Assembly: GCA_937875975.1 (NCBI GenBank)
Contig: CALEEU010000114.1
Span: 1-7,534 of the forward strand
Reading direction: 5' to 3'
DNA: 7,534 bases
Source: an uncultured Opitutia bacterium
Lineage (GTDB): Bacteria; Verrucomicrobiota; Verrucomicrobiia; Opitutales; UBA953
How positions within the stretch are numbered: position 1 is the stretch's first letter; each line of letters starts with the position of its first letter. The notes beneath the pieces are model-generated. The model worked only from the letters and a program-made list of their open reading frames with translations. It was not told where the DNA came from and ran no database searches. A program made the translations under genes and the position numbers. Below, one piece after another: positions 1-6,039 of the stretch.

Positions 1-7
1 GGCCGAC

Positions 8-787
8 TTACTTGACCGGGGAGTAATCGGTCGGGAGGAGGAACTCAGATTTCACACCATCCTTGATCGTAAGCGAACCGCCGGCCTTCTGTTCGGAAGC
101 ACCCTTGGCGGCGATCCAAGCTGGGTCAGCGCGGAAAGCGCCGAAGCTGGCCTTGGCGGCGTCTTCGCTCTGATGGTGGAGCAGGTAGATGAGAGTATTT
201 TCTGCGACGTAGGAGCTCTTGGCGCCCTTCTGGTCTGCCGCGAGATTCCAGTAGGTCATGCTGGTCATGCCATGCTTCGCGAAGAGCTTCAGGGTATGAT
301 CGCGGAAGCGGGCGTTCAGGTTATCCAGTCGGCCTGCTTCGGTCGTATAGGTGCGCAGTTCGAAGACGCCTTTGCCGTAAGACTTGGCCTCAGCCAGCAC
401 GGCGTAATCGGTGGCCGTGAGAAAGGCATTCTCAATACGTTCGATCAGTTTACCGTCTTTCTCGGACTCCTTGGCAGCAGCCTTCCAGGCCGGATCAGCG
501 CCGAAGGCCTTGAAGGAGGCGTCACGAGAGGCGCGATCAGGGAACGCGAGGAAGTAGACCAGCTTGTTCTCCTTGTTATCGACTGGGACGAAGTAGCCGA
601 GGTTCGTCATGCCATGCTTGGTGAAGAGCTTGAGCGTGTGGTCGCGGAAGCGGGCATTGAGGGCGTCAAGCTTGCCGGGCTTGGCGTAGTAGACGCGCAT
701 CTCAAAGAGGCGGGTATCCGGCTTATCGGCGGCGACGGCAGTCACGGCGAGAAGGCCAAAGGTGAGGAGGGAGAGCAGGGACTTCAT
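8..787 (-). CDS. Secreted protein with two tandem NIPSNAP domains
   Basis: This 259-residue protein starts with a signal peptide (K2, hydrophobic core about residues 4-18, small residues at 17-20, mature start near D21). Two NIPSNAP-type (ferredoxin-like, dimeric alpha-beta barrel) domains follow, at about 27-128 and 141-254. Each opens with an FE(M/L)R-(V/T)-Y strand (28-33 and 142-147), carries a nearly identical RFRDHTLKLF-x-KHGMT block (46-61 and 160-175), has a DPAW motif (98-101 and 221-224) and closes with a TDY motif (126-128 and 253-255). NIPSNAP proteins have no agreed enzymatic role. Exported two-domain versions are, to my knowledge, frequent in planctomycetes and verrucomicrobia, so the family call is firm and the function is not. 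It is the last gene visible in the operon. Its ATG lies one base after the TAA of the binding-protein gene and no Shine-Dalgarno sequence is visible, which suggests translation by reinitiation. No terminator can be seen because only seven bases remain after its stop. Confidence 0.9.
   Translation of the reverse strand: MKSLLSLLTFGLLAVTAVAADKPDTRLFEMRVYYAKPGKLDALNARFRDHTLKLFTKHGMTNLGYFVPVDNKENKLVYFLAFPDRASRDASFKAFGADPAWKAAAKESEKDGKLIERIENAFLTATDYAVLAEAKSYGKGVFELRTYTTEAGRLDNLNARFRDHTLKLFAKHGMTSMTYWNLAADQKGAKSSYVAENTLIYLLHHQSEDAAKASFGAFRADPAWIAAKGASEQKAGGSLTIKDGVKSEFLLPTDYSPVK
265..655 (-). repeat. Internal direct repeat inside the NIPSNAP gene (copies 265-313 and 607-655)
   Basis: Two segments of about 49 bases, 342 bases (exactly 114 codons) apart, match at about 43 of 49 positions by my manual alignment. 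They encode the conserved RFRDHTLKLF-x-KHGMT block of each NIPSNAP domain. The in-frame spacing shows that this is the trace of an intragenic domain duplication, not a mobile or regulatory repeat. The DNA identity is much higher here than in the rest of the two domains. Confidence 0.75.
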
Positions 788-788
788 G

Positions 789-1745
789 TTATTTGAGGAA
801 TTGGGTAAGATTATCGCGGGTGATGAGCTGGAAAGGAATCAGGGTTTCCTTCGGGCAGGGCTGTTTCTTGGCGAGCAGGATGGCGGCGTCGACCGAGCCC
901 TTGCCCTGGCCGACCGCATCCTGAAAGACCGTGGCGTCAAGGCGACCTTCCTTCACCGCGGTAAGCGCCTGCGCGATGGCGTCGATGCCGATGACCGTGA
1001 CTTCCTTCTTGAGGCCGGCGCGCTCAAGGGCGAGCAGTGCGCCCATGGCCATCTCGTCATTGTGGGCGAAGATCGCGGAGAACTTGCCCTTGTGGGCCTG
1101 GATCCAGTTCTCGGTCAGTGCCATCGCCTTGGCCCGATCCCAGGAGGCCGTCTGATGGTCGACCAGCTTGAGTCCGGGGTATTTAGCAAAGATTTCGCGA
1201 GCGCCGGCTTCGCGCTGCAGCTGGGCCGAAGTTCCCATGATGCCGTGGAGCATCAAGACGCCCCCTTGGCCGTTCAGTTTCTTGGCGATAGCTTCCATCG
1301 CGATGCGACCCGCATCGAAGTCATTGGAGCCGATGTAGGAATCGCCAGCGGACCTCGTCACTTGATTCACGAGCACGACCGGGATGCCGGCAGCCTTGAT
1401 GCGGTCGACCGCCGGGGTGCTGGCCTCGAGTTCGCAAGGATTAAGGATGATGGCGTCGACCTTCTGCGCGATGAAGTTCTCGACCTGGCTGAACTGCTTC
1501 TGGACGTCGGACTGGGCGTCGACCATGACCAACTTCACGCCCGGCTTCGTCTTGGCGTGGTCGACGATGGCCTCGGAGAGCTTCGCGGTGTACTCGGCGG
1601 ACAGGTCGCGGGAAGAGAAGCCGATCAGGATTTCGCCCTCCTTGCGGGCTTCGGCTTTCTTGCAGCCGGAGAGAACGGAGAGCGAGAGCGGGAGGGCGCA
1701 GACGGCCAGAAAGGCCGAGACGGCTTTGCGAGGGGTAAGACGCAT
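789..1745 (-). CDS. Ribose-type ABC importer substrate-binding lipoprotein
   Basis: A 318-residue periplasmic binding protein of the RbsB-like family (Peripla_BP_4 fold), which captures a sugar and delivers it to the membrane permease. The N-terminus is basic then hydrophobic and ends in a lipobox, L25-S26-G27-C28, so it is probably a lipoprotein anchored at C28. The mature part begins with the beta strand EILIGFSS (38-45). It contains IGSND (138-142), GTSA followed by R178, SW at 201-202, HNDEMAMGALLAL (228-240), GID (253-255) and Q275. These line up with the ligand-contacting blocks of E. coli RbsB. The NNPFF segment of RbsB is replaced here by a segment around R46-Y52, so the ligand is probably not ribose. 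The gene lies 9 bases after the permease and 1 base before the NIPSNAP gene. The length is normal for the family once the lipoprotein leader is allowed for. Confidence 0.93.
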   Translation of the reverse strand: MRLTPRKAVSAFLAVCALPLSLSVLSGCKKAEARKEGEILIGFSSRDLSAEYTAKLSEAIVDHAKTKPGVKLVMVDAQSDVQKQFSQVENFIAQKVDAIILNPCELEASTPAVDRIKAAGIPVVLVNQVTRSAGDSYIGSNDFDAGRIAMEAIAKKLNGQGGVLMLHGIMGTSAQLQREAGAREIFAKYPGLKLVDHQTASWDRAKAMALTENWIQAHKGKFSAIFAHNDEMAMGALLALERAGLKKEVTVIGIDAIAQALTAVKEGRLDATVFQDAVGQGKGSVDAAILLAKKQPCPKETLIPFQLITRDNLTQFLK

Positions 1746-1754
1746 CCCAGACTT

Positions 1755-2690
1755 TTACGAACGGGCCTGACGTCGGTCGAGCCAAACCGCACCCACGATG
1801 ATGACGCCTTTGATGACGGCCTGATAATACGAGGAAACACCCATCAAATCTAAGCCATTGTTGATGACCCCGATCAACAAGACGCCCAGCAACGTGCCGG
1901 TAATCGTGCCGACCCCGCCGGCAAGGCTGGTGCCACCGATGACGACGGCGGCGATCGCATCGAGCTCGTAGGCTTGGCCTGCGTTGGGCTGACCTGTGGT
2001 GATGCGCGCGGCAAGGACCACGCCGGCGAGGCCCGTGAGGAGTCCGCAAAGGCCATAGGCGAAGAGCTTAACCTTTTCGACCGGTACGCCAGCTGCACGG
2101 GCGGCGTTCTCATTGCCGCCGACAGCATAGATGTGACGACCAAGGCGGAAGTTGCGGAGGAAGAACCAGGCGGCGAAGGCGACGCCCGCGAAACAGAGGA
2201 CCGGGATCGGGACGCCCAAGAAGTCTCCGGCGAGAGCGGTCAGTTCATTCGACATGTCAGCGACCGGGCGACCCCCGCTCACGATAAGCGCTAGGCCGCG
2301 CGCGATGGTCATCATCCCGAGGGTGACGATGAACGGGGCGACACCCCCACGGGTCACGAGTACGCCGTTGACGAGCCCACAGGCGGCCCCGGTGAGAAGT
2401 CCGACGGCGATGGGCACGAATACGGAATGGTCGCCAGGGTGCGCGAAGGTGGCACAGGCGACGCCGCTCAAGGCCACGACCGACCCCAGGGAAAGGTCGA
2501 CGCCGGCGGTGAGGAGGACGAAGGTGACGCCGACCGCGAGGATACCGTTGATCGAGATTTGCCGGGCGACGTTGGTGAAGTTCGCGACGCTCAGGAAGGT
2601 GTCGGTCAGTAAAGACAGGGCCAGGCCGACAAATAAGATGACGAGCAGGAGGCCGAAGCGGTGAAGCAGATTACGATCGAGGGTGAGCAT
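1755..2690 (-). CDS. Ribose-type ABC importer permease (RbsC-like)
   Basis: A 311-residue integral membrane protein of the BPD_transp_2 family (CUT2 sugar importers). It forms the inner-membrane channel, probably as a dimer. Family marks are G-V-D-L-S-L-G-S at 63-70, AVGGNENAARAAGV at 188-201 (the cytoplasmic loop region expected to contact the ATPase), ELDAIAAVVIGGTSLAGG at 242-259 and NGLDLMGVSSYYQ at 278-290. Several long hydrophobic segments span the chain, for example about 12-29, 48-62, 90-112, 160-178, 209-228 and 261-277. I chose the ATG at 2690 rather than an in-frame start at 2771. The longer version would add 27 basic, non-membrane residues lying inside the end of the ATPase gene. 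The shorter start gives the typical short N-tail before the first helix and leaves only 4 bases after the ATPase stop. No Shine-Dalgarno is seen, so coupling to the upstream gene is likely. Confidence 0.93.
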   Translation of the reverse strand: MLTLDRNLLHRFGLLLVILFVGLALSLLTDTFLSVANFTNVARQISINGILAVGVTFVLLTAGVDLSLGSVVALSGVACATFAHPGDHSVFVPIAVGLLTGAACGLVNGVLVTRGGVAPFIVTLGMMTIARGLALIVSGGRPVADMSNELTALAGDFLGVPIPVLCFAGVAFAAWFFLRNFRLGRHIYAVGGNENAARAAGVPVEKVKLFAYGLCGLLTGLAGVVLAARITTGQPNAGQAYELDAIAAVVIGGTSLAGGVGTITGTLLGVLLIGVINNGLDLMGVSSYYQAVIKGVIIVGAVWLDRRQARS

Positions 2691-2694
2691 GGCG

Positions 2695-4170
2695 TTATAA
2701 AGGCATCGCGTGGCGGAGCACGGTTTCTTGGTCAGCCGAGGCCGCATCGAGCGTCGCGGAGACGGAGCCACGGCGCAGGACTACGATGCGGTGCGCCAAG
2801 GAAAGGACTTCAGGGAGTTCGGAAGAGACCAATAGGATGCCCTTGCCAGCACGGGCTAGTTTCTGGATGAGGGCGTAGATTTCCGCCTTCGCTCCGATGT
2901 CGATTCCACGCGTCGGTTCATCGAGGATGATGAGATCGGGGCCGCCAAGGAGGCAGCGCGCAAGCAAGGCCTTTTGCTGGTTGCCGCCACTGAGCTGGGC
3001 AATCGGTTGCGACGGGCTGTTCGCTTTGACGGAGAATTCCGACATCTGGGTCCGGCTCGCGGCGGCTTCGGCTGGATGATTGATCAACGGTCCGCGACCA
3101 TAGTCACGCAAAGCCGACAGGGTGATGTTCTGGCCGACACCTAGGGCGGGAATCAATCCGAGGCCTTTGCGGTCCTCGGTGACCATGCCGATGCCGGCGG
3201 CCAGGGCGTCCTGAGGATTACGGATAGAGAGCGGCGTACCCTTGAGGCGGATCTGACCTTCCGAAGCGGGCTGCAAGCCGAAGATTGCGCTGACTACCTC
3301 GGTGCGGCCTGCGCCCATCAGGCCGGCGAGGGCGACCACTTCGCCGCGGCGAACCTGGAAGCTGATATCACGGTAGGCTGGTTCACGGGTCAATCCGGAG
3401 GCCTCGAGCAAGATGTCATCGGAAGGGGGATGGCGAACCGGGAAGACATCGGCGAGTTCTCGTCCGACCATCATCGTGATGAGCTTGGCGGGATTCAGCT
3501 CCGCCGCCTGGGCCGTGCCGACCAGACGACCGTCACGCAGGACCGAAATGCGGTCGGCCAATCGGAAGACCTCATCCATCTTGTGGGTCGTATAAACGAT
3601 GGCGACGCCGCGGGCCTTCAGGCGGGCGATGGCCCGGAAGAGGGCGGCGACCTCGTGGTCGGAGAGAGCCGCCGTCGGTTCGTCCATCAAGATGACGTCA
3701 GCCTGGCGCCCGAGCGCCTTGGCGACCTCAACCACCTGAGTCTGGGCCACGGTCAGCGTGCGCATCATACGGGTCGGATCGATCTCAGATTCAAGTTCGT
3801 CCAGCAGCTCTTGGGCACGCGCCAGTTGGGCGGTTCGAGCGATGAGACCGAAGGCGGAACAGGGCTCGCTGCCGAGGGTGATGTTCTCCGCGACCGTCAG
3901 GTCAGGGATGGGCATCAGTTCCTGATGGATCATCGCGATGCCCGCGACCAAGGCATCGTGTGGCGAGGTGAACTCGGCATGGTGTTCGCGCCATTCGACC
4001 TGACCGCCGTCGGGGCGATAGAGTCCGGCGAGGATCTTCATCAACGTCGACTTGCCGGCGCCGTTCTCGCCCATCAGCGCGTGCACTTCGCCTGGCAAGA
4101 AGTCGATCGTCGTCGGATATAAGACGGTGAGCCCAGCGAAGTCCTTGCGTAGTTCGAGGGCTCGGAGCAT
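2695..4170 (-). CDS. Ribose-type ABC importer double ATPase (RbsA/MglA-like)
   Basis: A 491-residue cytoplasmic protein with two fused nucleotide-binding domains, as in all CUT2 sugar importers. It powers uptake through the adjacent permease. Domain 1 has a canonical Walker A (GENGAGKST, 34-42), a Q-loop Q83, the family-typical degenerate signature LTVAQTQ (139-145), Walker B VILMDEPTAAL (159-169, catalytic E164) and H-loop H196. Domain 2 (about 252-491) has the degenerate Walker A GLMGAGRTE (283-291, Arg in place of Lys), a canonical LSGGNQQ signature (393-399), Walker B LIILDEPTRGID (413-424), and SSE in place of an H-loop histidine (449-451). This asymmetry of one strong and one altered site is normal for RbsA/MglA proteins. 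The start at 4170 gives the expected short lead before the first strand. The gene lies 18 bases after the DUF1080 gene and 4 bases before the permease. The substrate cannot be read from the ATPase. Confidence 0.95.
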   Translation of the reverse strand: MLRALELRKDFAGLTVLYPTTIDFLPGEVHALMGENGAGKSTLMKILAGLYRPDGGQVEWREHHAEFTSPHDALVAGIAMIHQELMPIPDLTVAENITLGSEPCSAFGLIARTAQLARAQELLDELESEIDPTRMMRTLTVAQTQVVEVAKALGRQADVILMDEPTAALSDHEVAALFRAIARLKARGVAIVYTTHKMDEVFRLADRISVLRDGRLVGTAQAAELNPAKLITMMVGRELADVFPVRHPPSDDILLEASGLTREPAYRDISFQVRRGEVVALAGLMGAGRTEVVSAIFGLQPASEGQIRLKGTPLSIRNPQDALAAGIGMVTEDRKGLGLIPALGVGQNITLSALRDYGRGPLINHPAEAAASRTQMSEFSVKANSPSQPIAQLSGGNQQKALLARCLLGGPDLIILDEPTRGIDIGAKAEIYALIQKLARAGKGILLVSSELPEVLSLAHRIVVLRRGSVSATLDAASADQETVLRHAMPL

Positions 4171-4182
4171 GACGGACGGCCG

Positions 4183-4195
4183 GCGCTTTTAGCGC
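4183..4195 (-). other. Small hairpin at the DUF1080 stop / ABC gene junction
   Basis: A perfect inverted repeat with a 5-bp GC-rich stem and a 3-base A loop in the transcript (GCGCT-AAA-AGCGC) overlaps the TAA stop of the DUF1080 gene, just before the ATPase gene. No U-tract follows, so it does not look like an intrinsic terminator. It could affect coupling or RNA processing, or be a chance palindrome in GC-rich DNA. Confidence 0.25.
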
Positions 4196-5046
4196 TTAGG
4201 TAAATCGCCGACGACGTCAGCAGGCCAGTAGGTTATCGGACGGATCTCCATCCGCCGGTATTCGCACTCCGCGGCTTCGGACTGGATCTGGAGTTTGCCG
4301 GCCTTCAGCGGGACGTCGACCGTCGAACCCTTCTCGCGGTAGCGGGAATTCAGGATCACATTGACCGTCTTGCCGTTGAGGCGGAAGACCGCGTCACCGT
4401 TGAGGGCGAAGCACTCGATCGTGTTCCATTCGCCGAAAGGCTTCTCGTCGTAATTCGTGCCATGCCAGACGCGGGCATTGACGGTCGTCAGGGTGCCCTT
4501 CGGGTCGTAGATGCGCTTCTTCACTGGGTCATCGGTGCGGATTGGGATTTCTGCCATTGCTCCGGACAAGGGCCAATAATCGCCGATGTCTCCTTCCTGG
4601 ACCTGCAGCTCTTGGCTGCGCATCCAGAACTTCCCGGTGGCGCCATGTTCGCCGACGCAGAAGATCAGGATGCCATTGTCGCGCACCGCGGTCAGACGGG
4701 GTTCCCAGCGTTTCTCGCCCCAGCGTTGTTCGGTCTTCAGGTGGAAGTTATCGAAGGACGCTAGCGAGCTGAGGGCGCCGAAGACCTGACCGGTGATATG
4801 GAGGACCGTCTCACCGTCGATCTGGCGGGTCGTGATCACCTTGAGCGGGTCATTGTTGAGGCCAAGGACCGGGTCGTCCTTCGGCTTGGCGCCGCGGACA
4901 TAACCCGGAAGGTCGTAAGCCCGGTGGACGGGGCCGAGCCACTTTTCCCACTGGGAGAGCTGGGGGTCGAGTAATGGGCGGAAGGATGATTCTTGGGCAA
5001 GGGCGACGGCGCCAAAGCCAAGCAGAGAGAGAACAGTGAGTTTCAT
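4189..5046 (-). CDS. Secreted DUF1080 protein (3-keto-disaccharide hydrolase family)
   Basis: A 285-residue exported protein with a short signal peptide (K2, hydrophobic 4-16, ALA at 15-17, mature start near Q18). Most of the mature chain is one DUF1080 domain (PF06439), a concanavalin-like beta-sandwich. It opens at FRPLLD (22-27) and SQWEKW (31-36), has the core block DNGILIFCVGEHG (123-135), WMRSQELQVQEGDIGDYW (141-158), GEWNTIECF (205-213), NGDAVFRLNGKTVN (216-229) and ends with KLQIQSEAAECEYRRMEIRPI (251-271). Some members of this family cleave 3-keto-glycosides produced by Gfo/Idh/MocA oxidoreductases, but many are uncharacterised, so the exact reaction here is inference. It starts 4 bases after the esterase stop and is followed 18 bases later by the ABC importer genes, which suggests that it supplies the imported sugar. 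No partner oxidoreductase is in the window. Confidence 0.88.
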   Translation of the reverse strand: MKLTVLSLLGFGAVALAQESSFRPLLDPQLSQWEKWLGPVHRAYDLPGYVRGAKPKDDPVLGLNNDPLKVITTRQIDGETVLHITGQVFGALSSLASFDNFHLKTEQRWGEKRWEPRLTAVRDNGILIFCVGEHGATGKFWMRSQELQVQEGDIGDYWPLSGAMAEIPIRTDDPVKKRIYDPKGTLTTVNARVWHGTNYDEKPFGEWNTIECFALNGDAVFRLNGKTVNVILNSRYREKGSTVDVPLKAGKLQIQSEAAECEYRRMEIRPITYWPADVVGDLPKR

Positions 5047-5050
5047 CGGT

Positions 5051-5986
5051 TTAGCGAATGTCGCGCCAGAGCCAGGTCAGGGCTTCCGGAAGGAGTTGGG
5101 CGCCGTGGCGGCTGTTGTGGGTGCCTTCGCCCATGACGAACTTGTAATCGTAGCCCTTGGCTTTCCAGGCATCAGCCATCTTTTGATTGGCTTCCGGCCA
5201 CACGCCGAACTCGTTGGTCAGGTCGTGCGAACCTTCCTGCGAGAACACGCGGATGTTCTTCTTCGGCGAGTCCATGATCATCTGGGGGTAGAGATTGCCG
5301 CCCTTTTCGGCGCCTTTGCTGATGACGCCGCGGATATTGGTGAAGCTGCCGATGGTCGTGAAGACCTTGCTGAAAGCATCAGGGCGATGCCATGCGGCGT
5401 TGAACGCGCAGATACCTCCGGAAGAAGCGCCGGCGATGGCACGACGGGCCGGATCCTTCGAGAACTTGACGCCTTTCGATTCCGCGAGCGGGATCATCTC
5501 CTCGAGCAGGAATTTCACGTAGAGATCGGTGACGCTGTCGTATTCGAACGAACGGTTGGACTTTCCGAGCGCCTTGCCCTTCTTGTCCTTGCCGTTCGGA
5601 TTCTTCGGGTCGGGCGTGAAGCCAGGCGCGATGAAGAGGGCGATGGTCACCGGCATCTTCTTCTGGGCGATCAGGTTGTCAAAGACCACCGGCACCCGCC
5701 ATGCGCCAGTACGGTTGGCATAACCAGGACCATCTTGGAAGACCATCAGGGCGGCTTCCTTGGTCGGGTCATACTGTTTGGGGACGTAGAGGGACCACTT
5801 GCGTCCGTAACCCGGGAAAGTCTTGGAGTCGGCGAGTTCGAACTCGGTGACGACCCCCTTAGGCACGCCGGCCTTCTCTTGGGAGTCCGGGCCAAGGACG
5901 TACTGGGAGTCGTAGTCGGGCTTCTTGGGTTCAGCACCGAGCAGGCTGAGGGCCAGCAGGCAGGGCAGGAGGCGGAGTAGCTTCAT
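5051..5986 (-). CDS. Secreted alpha/beta-hydrolase esterase (Fes-like, COG2382 type)
   Basis: A 311-residue exported hydrolase. The signal peptide covers about 1-18 (K2, R5, leucine-rich core), with the mature start near E19. The chain shows the alpha/beta-hydrolase pattern of enterochelin-esterase-like proteins: SLYVPKQYDP (65-74), MVFQDG (81-86), the RSFEYD...DLYVKFLLEEMIP block (145-166), the nucleophile elbow G-A-S-S-G with Ser188 (186-190), a candidate acid D255 in SHDLTN, and a candidate catalytic His290 in GEGTHNSRHG (H294 is the alternative), ending in LPEALTWLW (299-307). It lacks the extra N-terminal domain of E. coli Fes, and export also argues against the cytosolic siderophore role. 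A carbohydrate-ester substrate is more likely but unproven. I chose the ATG at 5986 over an in-frame start at 6043 because it places the signal peptide at the N-terminus and has a GGAG seven bases upstream. It is followed 4 bases later by the DUF1080 gene. Confidence 0.87.
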   Translation of the reverse strand: MKLLRLLPCLLALSLLGAEPKKPDYDSQYVLGPDSQEKAGVPKGVVTEFELADSKTFPGYGRKWSLYVPKQYDPTKEAALMVFQDGPGYANRTGAWRVPVVFDNLIAQKKMPVTIALFIAPGFTPDPKNPNGKDKKGKALGKSNRSFEYDSVTDLYVKFLLEEMIPLAESKGVKFSKDPARRAIAGASSGGICAFNAAWHRPDAFSKVFTTIGSFTNIRGVISKGAEKGGNLYPQMIMDSPKKNIRVFSQEGSHDLTNEFGVWPEANQKMADAWKAKGYDYKFVMGEGTHNSRHGAQLLPEALTWLWRDIR

Positions 5987-5993
5987 AGGGGTG

Positions 5994-5997
5994 CTCC
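5994..5997 (-). promoter_or_regulatory. Shine-Dalgarno of the esterase gene
   Basis: GGAG lies seven bases upstream of the ATG at 5986. It is the only clear Shine-Dalgarno among the seven starts in the window, and it supports this start over the one at 6043. It sits in the 53-base gap after the MFS gene, which is also the most likely place for an operon promoter, although no convincing -35/-10 pair is visible there. Confidence 0.6.
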
Positions 5998-6039
5998 GAT
6001 ATGAAGCAGCCCGAGGTGCCGACACAAGCCCAAGCGGGG

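Noticed and set aside
1..7. Region after the NIPSNAP stop, considered for a terminator or a further gene
   Set aside because: Only seven bases are available, so nothing can be supported.
173..796. Plus-strand open frames opposite the NIPSNAP gene and, similarly, at 1974-2294, 3430-4122, 4462-4764 and 6358-7059
   Set aside because: All share the register of the real minus-strand gene and lack family motifs. They are compositional shadows.
762..1853. Long plus-strand open frame (363 codons) opposite the binding-protein gene, longer than the gene itself
   Set aside because: It lies in register with the minus-strand codons, where stops arise only opposite TTA, CTA or TCA codons, which are rare in this GC-rich DNA. 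Its product shows no recognisable domain, while the minus strand encodes a well-matched family protein.
1441..2049. Minus-strand 202-codon frame spanning the permease/binding-protein junction
   Set aside because: It is very rich in Arg, His and Pro, typical of an out-of-frame reading of GC-rich coding DNA, and it overlaps two well-supported genes.
4187..4190. Short T-run beside a hairpin, considered as an intrinsic terminator
   Set aside because: The run of A (transcript sense) lies in the loop rather than after the stem, and the downstream sequence is GC-rich without a U-tract on the coding strand.
5036..5980. Long plus-strand open frame (314 codons) opposite the esterase gene
   Set aside because: It has the same in-register antisense relation. 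The minus strand carries the GxSxG motif, signal peptide and Shine-Dalgarno. The plus-strand product matches nothing I recognise.
5987..6039. Possible promoter in the 53-base gap before the esterase (TTGTGT, 18 bases, CATATC on the minus strand)
   Set aside because: Only about half of the -10 consensus is matched, and transcription would begin almost at the Shine-Dalgarno or start codon. It is too weak to list as a promoter.
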